Positions 37,261-56,500 of a stretch of 64,000 bases of DNA are shown in pieces; position 1 is the stretch's first letter; every line of letters begins with the position of its first letter. The notes beneath the pieces were generated by a model, which had not been told where the DNA came from, did no database searches, and saw nothing but the letters and a program-made list of their open reading frames with translations. Origin of the DNA: Sphagnum compactum (lineage: Eukaryota; Bryophyta; Sphagnopsida; Sphagnales). A program made the position numbers and the translations under genes. The DNA is taken from NCBI GenBank assembly GCA_965153455.1, contig OZ234497.1, positions 12,214,001-12,278,000 of the forward strand, given 5' to 3'.

Positions 37261-38267
37261 CGGGTAGTAATAAAAATATATCATTCTTGGGACACGGATT
37301 AGGACCTGGGATGATCGTTCAGCGATTTCCGTGAGCACGGAGCGTTGAGTGCTGAGAGGAGAAGCGCCTGCTTTCCTGCCTCTTCTCGTTCTCGCAAATG
37401 CTTTTAAGCAGAATTCTTTGTTGCAAATCTCAAGCATCTTGTCTCAATTCCTTCTTGTTGTCTCCTTCCTCGTTTTAAAGAATTCGCAAGTGTCTGTTTT
37501 TCACCTGGAGGGCCATTTTCTTGGTGTTTCAAAGCTTCATCATCTTCAATCATCATCGGGTTTCTGCAAAACGCCTTTCCTTCTTCGTCGTTGCAGGATT
37601 TCTTTCCACAAACTGTGTGCAGGCGAACAAAGAGGTATTTCGCTCACAACCTTCCTCCCCTCCCATCATCATCATCATCGTCGTCGTCGTCCACGCAGTC
37701 GATTCTCTCAAGACAGTCTTTATTATTGGACCAAGAGTTCACTGTTGCAAGCCGCCCTAGGTGTATATCTCTTTCGTCTGGCGCGTTGTTTTCACAGGGA
37801 CCTGTTCTTGGTAGTTCGCCTCGTTTCTCTTCTGATTTCTTTCACCGACCGATTTTTCTCGGATTTGCGTTGCGCACTTCCATTGTCGATCGTCATCTTC
37901 ATTTTCCTCCGGAAGTGCATTTCTGTCATTTTCAATGACTCCTAATTCTTCCTTCTCCATCGTGATTCTCAGGTTGTGATGTTCGCGTATCAGAAACCCC
38001 GGATTCGAGACGATGATGACCTTGGTGATCGTCTTGAATTGGGGAGGGTTTCTGACATTAGTAGCTGTGTGAATGTGATGCCACCGCTTGTGCCAGCCAG
38101 CTAAATCTCGTTGGCTTCAGTATCAGGCCATGTCAGACATTACTGTCCGAGTGCCCTTTGAGGATTGCTGCTGACAATCCGTCTTGCAAATGGTTTTGCT
38201 TCAGGTTTGCTTGATTGTGAATGTTGGTGCAGAACCGGCTTCTTAGCTGTGAGGGTTCTCACTGAGA
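37261..38267 (+). promoter_or_regulatory. Promoter and 5' leader of the GDH gene, with candidate leader introns
   Basis: A TATA-like AATAAAAATATATC lies at about 37268-37281, followed by GC-richer leader-like DNA to the ATG at 38268. A (TCA)n/(TCG)n tract lies near 37667-37693. Plausible splice signals (CTCAG near 37972, GGTGCAG near 38232) suggest one or two leader introns. A 41-codon upstream ORF is described separately. Longer frames at 37349-37945 overlap each other, lack motifs and are not called genes. Confidence 0.5.
37979..38104 (+). CDS. Candidate upstream ORF in the GDH leader, 41 residues
   Basis: An ATG shortly after a CTCAG acceptor-like site opens a frame of 41 residues starting MFAYQKPRIRDDDDLGDRLE and ending at TAA. 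It lies about 160 bases before the GDH start codon. Composition (acidic cluster, mixed residues) is less biased than its surroundings. It could be a leader peptide that modulates translation, or chance. I recognise no family. Confidence 0.3.
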   Translation: MFAYQKPRIRDDDDLGDRLELGRVSDISSCVNVMPPLVPAS

Positions 38268-44279
<6,012 letters not shown>

Positions 44280-45019
44280 AAGTGCAAGGTCCTGACCTGC
44301 ACTTTTGCACACACCAAGCAAAGGCTTGATTTAGATGCATTCTTCCATTTTTAATCTACAAATTCAATTTTGTGGCTTGTATCATGTCACAAGAAACAGA
44401 AATAAGTCAGATCTGGGACCATCCACATCTATTTTCAGTAGGCTGGTTTTGCTTTGGAACCATTTCATAGAAAGACATGAGTTGCTTTGTCTCCAGAAAG
44501 GAGGCCTTAATGTAATGCTAGCATTCAATGGCTGCAATTGGGCAACTGGATAGTAAACATTTCTTGATTTCAGATCATTCTGTCTGTTTTCTAATCTTCT
44601 TCAGTACATTGTTGTTCTACTAATGTCAAGAATAATTAGTTCTAGCTGGCTACAGGAAACTTTTTTTCCAGCCAAGGTAACCCGCCTGAGCCTCTCCAAA
44701 CGAATGCCATCTCCTTTTCCATATGAATATCCTCGGAGATTGTGCATTATGCCACTTTCCCCTAAACAAAAGTGTCATCTCGTTTCTGCTTATACCTGAG
44801 TCTGTATCAGTGCCAGAGAAACCACCCATAACAGGAGCAACCCAGTCTGATGAGAAGCTTGGTTTGTATGGTTTCCTTGCCACTCTGTTTCTAAACAGCC
44901 CTCCAAACAAACAGGAGAGATGCTGCAATGTACAACACAAACTTCTCCCTTTTCGTGCACAATGTGTGTTACTAAGAAGGGAGTAGTCCCAGTTGATTTG
45001 CTAAAAATGAAATCACAGC

Positions 45020-45107
45020 AACATGGTGATAATATTCAGCAGAGGTGCTAATTCAATTAGCTACGTGGTGATAATATGATCTGGTGATGCTAATTCAATT
45101 ACCAATA
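45020..45107. repeat. Short direct repeat, two copies of ~44 bp
   Basis: TGGTGATAATAT...GTGCTAATTCAATTA is followed by TGGTGATAATAT...GATGCTAATTCAATTA. The two copies are adjacent, with a few changes. Confidence 0.7.
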
Positions 45108-45224
45108 GCCCATAATAACAAATCTGCAGTGGTAATGGGGTTTGGGTTTGCCACTGGTAGAAGTTGAGAGGAGGCCAACCCCACTACTTGACTTAGGATT
45201 GAAGATGCTTGCATGTTCTAAAGA

Positions 45225-45512
45225 TTAATTGGGGATTCTTTGATGGAGAAAAAGTGACCAAGATTGAAAGAGGGGGTACCCTTTGAACATTTGATACCCA
45301 AGCTTTGTTGGTGCAATCTGTGCAAAAAAGTATTCATTTGCTTGTGTGAGCAAATAATCAAAGCTTTGTATCACTAGTGGGAGGAATAGGGTGTCATACA
45401 CAGTAATTCCTTTCCTCTTGCATGTGATGTCCAACAAGTTTGTCATAACCTCACTCAAAAACTGGGAATCATTATCAAAAATAATTTTGAATGGTGTCCC
45501 AAATTAAATAAA
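45225..45512 (-). mobile_element. Possible retroelement integrase fragment
   Basis: Read on the minus strand, the start of this segment gives GTPFKIIFDNDSQFLSEVM, which resembles the integrase core motif around the second catalytic Asp (FGTPxxIxxDNGSQF). The rest of the frame, to 45225, does not extend the match. No other integrase, RT or LTR feature is visible nearby, so this would be a small relic. It could be chance similarity. Confidence 0.35.
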
Positions 45513-47595
45513 TTTAATTTAATTTAAATAGTTTGTTACTTATGTAATTAAGTTTGATAATTTGTTTAAAGGTTGGGTTTTATAATTTAATAATAATTTG
45601 ATAAATCATCACCAATTAATCATAACTTCAATTAGTAAAATTTGAAAATCTTTGTGTAAAACATGAGAGGGGAAATCAATATGTGTCATGATTAATGATG
45701 ATGGCATTTGAAGCCACATGTTAGCAAATGTGGCCAAAACAATGCCAATCTGTTGAAGAGAAGTGAAGTGTAGCTGAATGAAGTGCATGCAACTACTCTT
45801 GCATTACTTTGAAGTCAATTTCCCGTGTCATGGATGCAAATGCATCACATTACATCATGTGTCCCTCTACCATAAACATGTTTTCACAATTGCATACCCA
45901 TTGGCACAATGGGTTGAGTACAACCGCACTGAGCAAGGCCCACGATTGAAGGATGAGAATCATACCTTGTTTCATAGTGGAACATTGCAGAACATAAATT
46001 GAATATAGGGAGTACAGGTTGAGCTGTGAGTCATGCATTGTGTGCATTTCCAGTTCTTACAATGAACTCATTTTAGAAGTTGGATACTCATTGGCACAAG
46101 AGGTTGAGGGACAAGGACATATGTCCACATTTCAGTATGGATTTGGCTTCTCTGACAATTGAGGTTAAGGAAACCCCATAATGGAAGGATAGGAGTCCTG
46201 TACTGATTCAAACGCAATGGAAAACATTGTGGAAAATAAACAGAACATAGGAAGGAAATGCCAATATAATAATGTGCCCCATGGGGAGGGCTCACAATGA
46301 GCCAAAATCAGCCCCCACTATTGCCATAAATAACAGAGGCAAAACAGCAACAGGTTTTTCTAATACATTAAAGTTCCAATCAAGAGTGGCAAGGGAAGGA
46401 AGCCACAACAAGTGGTCACTAAAGAAACCACACCCCAGATAGGCCATTTGGAGATCCTCTTCAAAACCCTTTCCAGGAGCAACAGACTGTACCAATACAT
46501 AACATTGTCACAAAGGCTATGTGCCCAAGTTTGAGAGAATGAAACTAGAGAACAGGGATGGAAAGGCAACCCAATTGTGGCTGCTATCACCTTAACCAAG
46601 GATTGAGACCTATCATTGGACTTACCATGATGTGGACATTGTTCAGGCAGATACCACCACTGCTCTTCAAGCCCCCCACACACAAGCACATGAGCTAGAG
46701 AGAGAAGAAACACCGTTGAAAAAGCCAAGGGAATGTCTTCATAAGCGTTAAGAATTTCACTTTACTTCCAAGAAAAAACTTGAAAAGAATTGAGAAATTT
46801 TCCCAATAATAGGGTTAAGTACTTCAGAGCTGACAACATAACACCAGGAAATTAGCAGGAATAAAAAGAGGAAACCCAACCCTAAAGGAAAGAGAAAACA
46901 AGACCCCAAATAAAAATGAGCAAGATAACCCAAGCATGGGAACTCTGAAACATCAATTCAAAAAAGGAATGGTTTAGGGGAGAAAGACCAGAAAGGCCTC
47001 CTTTCATCTGTAGACAGAAATAAGAAAGCCCCTTCAAATTAGGGGATGTCTAATAAGGTAGGCAGCATACCTCATAGGTCAGCGAGCAAGTTGCCAGAAA
47101 TTGAGACCTGAAGGCAGTCCAAAATTGGACAATATCAGGAAAATGTTGATCTGGCCACTGCCCTGTCCTGAGCATCAGTGTCCACTTTTGTTCACAATAC
47201 TAGAAACTTTGAAACCCTTATCTTACCACAGCTAAAGTCTTTTCACTTAAGGCCCAATAAGACCAGTCATATGGAACCTACCAATATCAGTACTGCAGAA
47301 TCATTTCTGACAAAGATCAGAAGGAGATCAGAAGGAATTTAAGTTTGTGTTGTGTTAGACTTTCTGCACCATCTATCACCAAGTTATCAATTAGCAAATC
47401 AATAACCATGCCAATTTGTGGAGAAGACCAGTCTGAAGCCTTCATCACCAAACACCTCAGAGTGAAAATGCACATGGATTAGCCCAGCACAATGACAAGA
47501 TGACAATATTCCTTTACAATTAGTGACCAAAAAATTTCTCATGTAAGCAATGAGGAAAACTAGTTCAGGCATCCTAAAGAATCTACTTCCGCACT

Positions 47596-50500
47596 TCAGG
47601 CAAGGTAGTTGTAAATCTGAGGGTTTGTCTTGTCTCTCTCAAGATACTCGCGGTCAATCAGGCTCTCTATTCGCTTCTTCAAATCTGCTGGCTTGATTGG
47701 AAACTTAAGCTGCAAAATGGCAGAACCCAATTTCCTCAGATGTCCATTGTATCTACTAAAAAAGCTCAGTCAGCAACTCTTGGAGGAAAAGAAAAACATG
47801 ACAAAGGTCTCCAAACAAAGAGTACCTACTTATACCCAGAGCACTACAAGTCAGACAGCTGCATGCCCTATGTCTAAAGCCCACAGAGCATATTCAAACT
47901 TTCAAGACTGATAAACCTAGTGACATAAGAAGCATTTCGCAACAATTATCTCAAGGCATGCAAAAAAGAGGATATCACAGGCCTGAAAAGTTTGGATAAT
48001 ACCTGCTGAAAGAGCTCTGTGATTAGCAAAGTATGACTCAGGACTTTGCGTGTCTTCATAATCCGCACAATTGCAGCATCAATCTGTACATTTTCACACA
48101 ATCCTTCTTAGGCATCAATTTTGCTAGGACATTCATCAACCAGCATCCAGTTGGCTACACAGCAACACACATATACACTCAGAAATGTAACTTCCATCAA
48201 TATGAGCTCCAAATGAAGCGTGTCATCTCCTAACCTCTACACAATCAACTTCTTTAGCTCAAGCTGACCTTCGACACTTAAGTTGGAATAGACTGCCTCC
48301 AGACATAGTACTATGTAAAGTTCTGTGATTGGAGCATGATTCTAAGAACTTGTACAAACACAATTTCTTGCACAATCACAAACAGGGCAACACAAAATAA
48401 TCATAGGAGAAACTTTAGGTACATGATACATCCCACAACTAAGTAAGAAGCAAGACGAACAACCAATTCTAACAGAAGATCAAACTATGTTTCTTCAGAT
48501 CAAATCCAAAGAACATTCACCTCAATGTGAGCATCTAGGTGGATCAATGAACATCTGATCAGTCTCTCAGCTTTGAAAGAAAATTTATGCCCAAGCAGTC
48601 TTCACTTTTCCTACAAAGACCAAAGAACTTTCAAACACAAAATCTACCTGATATTGGCGATCTTGAAACACTCGCTCAGTCGTGCTTGTATTCTCCTCTA
48701 CTGTCTCCTTCAACTGAATAGCATTGACCTGTTCAGCACAAAAACAAACCCATGAAATTTTCAGGTTCATCAGATGACCATCGATGCTTTCATACATGGT
48801 AATGATGGTCATAACAGCTGATGATGGTCATTGAGTTCATAACCACTGATGATTGCTCACTCAACTTATGCACAGCTTAACAGTATGCATAAACAAGGAA
48901 ATTGGCATCCTGTCTGTCAGAAGCCATCTAACTCCAGCTTTGTGTAAGGAACACTTCTGTACTGTTCAGGTGGGTGAACTATCCATAGTCTGAAATGAAC
49001 CTGCAGGGAGCCTGTTAGCAAGTGCATGGACAGATGCCAGCAATTTACCTTGATACGAAAAAGAGGGGCAACAAAATCATCATTGAAAGTGAAGCTGTCC
49101 TCATCTTCCACATCCCTTCCTTTTGGGTTCTGGACCCACACATCATTCCACACAAAACCATTAGGCAGACAGTCCAGCATTACAACCAGTGGTCTTCCAA
49201 TTTCAGTGGTTCAGGATATTGAGGAGACTACAAGAACAGGTTCATTAGTAATATGCAGACTAACAGTGTGGGAAGTTATTCTGACAGTCCAAAGTCCAAA
49301 TGCACTTTAGCAGAATAAAAACCAGACCTCAAGGCATTTCACAACATCAATTGCAGCAGCAATGTCTAGGAACCAGGTCCTTGACAATTTCTAATAACGA
49401 GAGAGGGTCAATCAACATAATCCATTCCAGATTCTCTGTATTGTGGTTGAGAGATTGCTATTTCAGGTACTAACTTCCCACAAAGCCCATTAGAGTACTG
49501 CCACTTGCTTGACAACTACACCTTGACTTCCACAGATTTGGTGGTACTAAATGCAATGTCCTTCACCTGGCAGATCAATCACATGTAGCTTGACGGGTAT
49601 AATAAAAGTCAAAATAGTGGTGTCACATTTCAAGCTACTCACAACAAACACAACAAAGAGCCTTCTTGCAGTAATCTCATGCATGCCTCTGTTGCCATTG
49701 TGTCAATAGCCAAAATGGTTGGAATTCATAGCCACCTTGCAAGTGGTTGCAGGTTGAATTCACCATGAATATGGCCCACTCAGGTATAGCAGTAGTCAAC
49801 TTGTCACCGAAAAACCCTTGGGTCCAACCCTGGCAAAGGGTTGGACAACCATGTCAGCCCTACTACAACAGTTAGAAAGTGACCACTCAGTCCCTTTGGA
49901 TGTGGTAACCCTATTTGTGCCCTGCAGGATCAAGAGCCATTCAGTCACATACAACTGGAACATAAGGACACAGTGCCAAACCTTGTTTAAGACACGAACT
50001 TTTCCACAAGCCAATGACTGTAGTGTTCTGCGAAGCTCTTTGTCCTCAATTGCTGTGGTGTCCTTGATTTCCTGGAATGTCAGACTCTGTGCATCGTTGA
50101 AAAGCATCAGCACAACTGTCTGCACAAAACCCACAGAAAGTGCCAGGAGAAATGTACTAGTCAGTATCACATTGCACTGTGACATTGTCCAGGATGACAG
50201 AAAGTCTCCATGTTGTCAACTCTGGTAACACCGTGATGGTTCAGGAAGGTTTAAATCCATCAACAAGTTCAAGATTCATGGCATCCTCAGCCAACTTGAC
50301 TTCCAGGAGAGAAATCTTTAGAACAAGGAGCTTTACATTCAGCTTTCAAAAAAAGGCATCAAACTGTGTGACTGCATGTTTAGTGGTCACATCACCTTAT
50401 AAAAAAATTTAGCATTTGGTATGATGAACTTTTGACTGACCCAACTGACTGATGATAGGTGCACTACAGGCTTATCCATTACAGGGTCCTCACTGATTTC

Positions 50501-53500
50501 AGGGTAGCTTAGCTTAGAGACTTAAAGATGTAGAGTTACCTGGAAAAGAGAAACAGAAAGCTCCTTCTTCCCCTTTGGGTAATTGGCCTTGAGAACACAA
50601 TAGCCTAGAGAATTTTGCCACATTAAACGCCGTCCACTATGCTTACTCAAGTAGAATTCCTTAAAGATGTCCTGCATTCCAAACACCCAACATTGGGGAA
50701 TAATCACCAATTAACATTCCTCACAATAACATATTCCCACAGGCACTACTACTCAACTTCCATGCTAATGTCTAGATACGGCTTTTCATAAAGCTACTAG
50801 TACAGTCACACATCACTAAATGTTCTGGTTTGTCACCTTTGGAGCTGTTCCGGGTTGGAAAATAAACCACAAAAACGAAACATGCCCAACAGTCACCTAC
50901 TCTACATCTATGGTGTAAAAAGATAGACTTGGAAAATGTAGGAACTTGCCTGGTACACATTGAGTTCATGCGGCACCCGAACCTCCATTGGTGGATATGT
51001 TGGCCAATAGCTGCACCCCATCCAAATTAGCATCAGTTTATGAAAGCTAATGATTGAGGGTACGGGGCATGTTTCCAAGGTTCCCAAACATTCTGACTAT
51101 TTGATATGAGGTGTAAAATTACTTGGAAACTTTCTAGTATGCACAATCAATGCAAACTTGGCAATATTTTGAACCATTGGATTACAGAACATCTCCATAT
51201 CTTAGGTGGAATTGCAAGTCCTAGTGTTGTTCTGTGAGACTTGGTTCCCCTCTGCTTGTAGCTTGAAAATCTCAAATTTCTCACAAGAGTTTTACTCATG
51301 ATTGTCAAGTCTGTGATCTGGTTGCTTGTAATTAATTCTACACTTTGACTTGTGCGAACTTAAACAAGACTGGAACTTCCTTGCCTATGATTCCCTTGTT
51401 TAGAGCACTCCTAACACAATCAACTGTACTGCCTCTCATAAACATTTTAGAGCCTTCAATTACTACATATATGAAAAGCTTACATACTAAGACAAGAAAC
51501 GAACACTGAAGGTAATAAATACCCTGTAGTAAGCACATGCACATTCAGCTCAATTCCTGATGGAAGCTTTGTTCGAGCCTGAGCTGATTGCCTGAAGGAG
51601 TCATTTATCTCTCTTGATAGCTCAATGTCCTGTATCAAGTATAGTTGAAGTCATTTTCTAAAGAGTCAGGTGACACTGGGGGCTTCACTAGCAATGGAAA
51701 TGGTTGCTTGCTTGATGATATTCAAAGTAACATTGACACCCTAGAAATAGTGGCTATATTGTCTAATATATTCCAATAATACTTTCTCAAAAATCTCCAT
51801 TCCCCCCATAAGACTGTAAAGTCAAATTACTGTATCACCAATCTGGATCACAATTCTGACCTTGAACATTCCTTCCAGCTTATTGGTGAACTGACTCCCA
51901 CACTCTGTCTTGAGCTGCCTCCAACCAAATCCAAAACACAAAGCAAGAGAATTGAAAATAAGCAGATGCACTTTGCAAGCAAGCAGCTTCATGAGTGCTG
52001 CTATCCTACGAAAGGAAGAAAAATTTGGACAATGCAAAATAAGACATATCACCACCATACTCACATTGTGTACGAAAAATTCCCAAAGGTGCTTACATTC
52101 CCCAGACCAACCTTAACAAATTTGAACAAACAAACTGTAGATTTCAGGATCCAATCAGTGGAGCTAATAATCTCCTAGTAAAGTTCAAAAACCTTCCATA
52201 CGAAAATCAAGCTACAGCAGTTTCACAGAGCTCAAAAATCATGGAGACAATTTGAATTTCCATAGTTTAAGGTGATGAAATCACCTTGGAAATCATGGAC
52301 TTCTCTGCATCAATGGACGCACTCTTCCCAAGTAGTAATCGCTTTGCCAAATCCTTCTTATAAAATGCCTCAAACACGTCCTTGCCCTGTGTCCCAAGCA
52401 GTAGAAGATAGTCAGAAGAGATCCATTTCTTCACAAAACAACTAAAGCAAACTTTCAAAACCTGCAACCTGAGGACTATTCCATGAATTGGGATAAAACC
52501 ATCAACAATGCTCAACCCCAAAAATGTACCTGGATGAATCTAAAAAGAACAAGCACTTTATCGAGTGTGCCTTCTAGTTCCTCCTCAGAGGTTCCTTTGT
52601 TGCCAGCCCGAAGCTTGCTATCAATGAACTTAGCTATCAACTCTGCAGGTCGATTCTGAACCACAAAAACTGTCCGAGATGTTCAACAATGTTCTGGAAG
52701 CATGCATACTTCTCTTTTCAAGAACTCATAAAACTAGCAATTTCTGGAAGTATACATATTTCAATGCACAGGATGTTCAACCTAAAACTTTGGACCAGAT
52801 CATCCACACCCACACAGAGAATCCATCAAAAGTCAATACATCAAAAGTCTTAGCCAGTTCCCTATTTAGAGATCTTATCTGCAACTGACTTGTGGGTGTT
52901 GGACATTTCAGTGCTACTTGTCTTGTTGAGAAAAAAATTTACCCCATACTAATATCTACTACAAAATACAGAATAATAAGGTAGCTACTTCCACATTGTA
53001 ATACACAATTCCATGTGCAGAAATAATCAAGAATTGCCACTGAAATCTGGGCACAGAAAAACAGGTAGACAATGGTTCATGTTAGAAAAACCTGACGAAG
53101 GTTGATGAGATGTTCAAATGCATCTTTGAGAGTGTTGGAGAAGCTTTCATTTTTGGAAAAGCTTTCTTCCCAGATGACATCAAGGCGGGCCTTCAAATCC
53201 AAAAGCCATGACACCATATCTTTGTCTTTCTCTTCATCCATTACAGTATTGTGCCCTGTCATCTTAATGTATGCACTTAAAGCCTGCCGTAGAAGCTCGA
53301 GTGCATTTACACGGGAAAAAAGAGCATACATTCTCTGAAGATCTCCAACACGGTTTGCATCCATTAGCATTCGGTACCCCTGCAAAAGCAGTCAGATTTT
53401 GATTTCAAGTGTGAATATAATACCGGCTTAGCCATAGGCTAAAACATAGACTAATCAATAACTCTTGAAGCCTCACCGGATTAGACTACTCAATAACTCT

Positions 53501-56500
53501 TGGAAACTAACCAGAACCTGATGAATAAATCAAGCCATTTGCATAGAAAAGCTTCAGCATTAGGTTGCCTTGCTTGTTAAACATAAAGAAATCCTTGCAG
53601 TGGCACCCAAATTTTCAGGTAGTGCCCGGCCAGATAAAAGATTGCACACTCACAGTACCTACCCACACACCAATCACTAATGGAACAAATTCTGTAGTTA
53701 ACTGTACCTTATCGAGAATTCCAGATGTATGCCGGTCAAGCAGCTGTTTCTCTGAGGTGGCTATTAAAGCCTTTCGTGTACCAGCATCCAAATATAGTAA
53801 ACACCTCTCATTCTCTTCATGTAGCCGTGCCTGCAATCAGACAAAAGTCACACATACACACATACATCAGAGATTATCTCAGGGAAGGGCAGTAATGTAA
53901 CCAGCAGAAGGCTGAAGGCTAACAGGATATACAGGTAAAAACCAATATCCAACCATCCTAATAAACATGCAATCTATAACCACTCATCATAGGGCAACTT
54001 TACACTAGCACCAACTGCAAAAATCTGGAATAATAGCCCTACACAGAAAGGAGAAAGAAAACTAATGTCTTCCGATCCAAGTCTAAGATGCACACTTTAG
54101 CCATTTCACCAAGCATGTCTGCTGCAAGGGAGAGGCAAGCCACCCTTACACACCTCCACATGTTTCAGGTAATCTGGCACATCAGTTTGCTGCATGAAAC
54201 GTGTTCCTTCAGCAGCATAGAAATCAGCTGTGCACTCCAAAAATTGCCTCTCGAAGCTTTCTGAGTATATACCCAGTGCACTGAACATTCGCAACAAGTG
54301 CTTCAGAAGTGTTCGATCCACAGTCTCCCCCATCCTGCAGGTCATTAGAATATAGTCCAATGAGGATCCTCTGACACAGCACCCTGTATGTGTGGCATAC
54401 AAAAAGATCCAGAAAAACCCCTTATATTTGACCTACAACACAGCATACTCTTTAGTCCCTGGAATGTGCTCCATTCAATGAACATACTAAGGCTGGGATG
54501 TATTTTCAGATCTCAAATGCCATGCAGAATTTAACCCTAATTTTCAAGTTCTCAGAAACTTTCTTCTTTGATAGGCCTTCGAGAGCCAGGCCTATTGAAG
54601 AAATTTTCAGCCCTTTATGAGCCAACATATAATCAACTTTCAGAAGCAAAAGAAGTAGGAGAGATTCTATTGCATAGCACACTTAAGACAGAAAAATGAT
54701 TAACTACCAAACCAAGTAATATTCACCTTTCTTGTTCAATGAGACAAAGAAGACCGGAGACAGTTTTCAACTCAACTTCCGGGCACACAGAGAGATGGCA
54801 ACGGAAGAGCTGGAGACCCATGTCCCAAAGAGACAGTACACCCGAGTTTTGAATGACATAAGTGCGGTCAAGGTAGAGGGCAATGCTGCGGATTAGAAGC
54901 ATTTGGTCACAATGATCCTGCCAACAGCTCTCGACTTGTGACAAAAAAACCACCACATCAGGGCTTTGCCCTACTAACAATTGCAGCTTGGCTGCAATAT
55001 GGACCTCACATTCTTGCTGAAGCCTGCGATATAAGTTGCCAGCCATTTTGTGCAAGCACAGATCTTCAACTGCCTGCAAAAAGGGGCATTAATTAAACAC
55101 ACATAACACGCAATATGGTAAACTTGGATCCCAGAGACTCTTGCCAAATTTATTAGCCTGAATAGAAATTGATTTATTACCCGATAAAGCTCCTCCAGGC
55201 TACAACTGACTGGTTGCTTTTGGTGGATAGCAGTGACAGCTTCCTTGATCTTAGCCCATGTAATGTCCTCAAAGTTATTAGGGAGCTTTGGCTTCTCTGC
55301 AACCCAACAACCAATGGTTCTCAGAGCTAAACCCACCTTCAGATTTTAGCTTGGAAAACTGCTCAAAGCCACAATAGTGGTTCTTCTAGTGACCATGCCT
55401 TATAGCATAGGGTTTTTACTTTTGCACGTTACAATCCAGGATCAAACTCTTCCTTGCAGCCATGCTACATTGTTGCTCGATCAGCATTACACACAAGGAG
55501 GTGCATTATGGTTTGACAGGTAGCATTGATGTCAGTATAAATCACTTGTGGACTTAATGGCCATGCGAATGAATATTCTGGACAACACATGTTCAACATT
55601 CCTGGGGAGGAGATATTTCTCTGAAAAGTACAGACAACCATAATGAAAAATCTGCAGACGTGAATATGTTCTCCAAAACTGTCAACCTTCATGAGTGATG
55701 CCTTTCAATGAAAATTTGTAAAATAACAACAAAGAATTTCAATGCAAATGCAGATCCACTCCTCAAATGAACTCCTTGCATGTATGACAACCCATCACAA
55801 AGAGATCGCAAAATCCAGTGAATAGAACCATGTATATCTATGAGATTGCATAGAAAACTCCAAAAGAACACTTTGGAGATATCTGTGGAGAGTCAGTTCC
55901 AGCAGAACCAAAACTAACACAACAAGAATGAGTGCAATATAACCTTACTCACAAAATATCAGACCATTGCTTTCACCATAAAGATCAGTGACCAGCTGCA
56001 ATGACTCCTCACTGACTTTATCAGCTCCTAACAGTGGGCACAGCTAACTACATGACAATCTGCCCCTAATTTCAGGCAACACAATTATACAAAACTCTGC
56101 ATCCTGAGTTTCTGTCACATTCCCAGAACCAACACAGAAGTGAAAGGAAGACACAGTCATGATGTTGGCTAGCACTCAAGAGACGTAGCTAATAAGAAAA
56201 GTCAACGGTACCCTCATTCAAGCTGCAAGAATCACTGCTTGTGAGGGTAAGCTTCATTTCATTTCAGCTTGCTCCTGTACAAGCAAGCATCTTTGCCTAC
56301 ATAGGGAGGCCTAACAATAGAGGACAGTGATTGAGGCATCCTGCACCCTGACATATCCATTGAGCACCCAACTGGTGACTACTACTGGGATGAACAGGGA
56401 TGGTACTCTATTGCAGCATGCCAAACCCATGCTGAACCCCAACAAGAGAATATGAAAAGGAGAGAAAAGACAACAAAACACTTTGAAAGTAACTATTGCG

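Larger units (their letters stand above)
44280..47595. other. GDH and CUL4 3' flanks (genes converge here) with spacer
   Basis: The two convergent genes end at 44279 (plus) and 47596 (minus). 44280-44990 is gene-like in composition and probably GDH 3' UTR and flank. About 46000-47595 is moderately GC-rich, with minus-strand frames at 46360-46728 and 46292-46495 that I do not recognise. It probably includes the CUL4 3' UTR nearest 47595. 45480-45700 is AT-rich. Confidence 0.5.

Noticed and set aside
37349-37945. Three overlapping plus-strand ORFs before GDH
   Set aside because: Low-complexity Leu/Phe/Ser/His frames across a T/C-rich leader, with no homology and no in-frame link to GDH.
46360-46728. 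Minus-strand 122-residue ORF between GDH and CUL4
   Set aside because: Hydrophobic and uninterrupted, but no recognisable family, no context and overlapping frames of similar length. Left as spacer.
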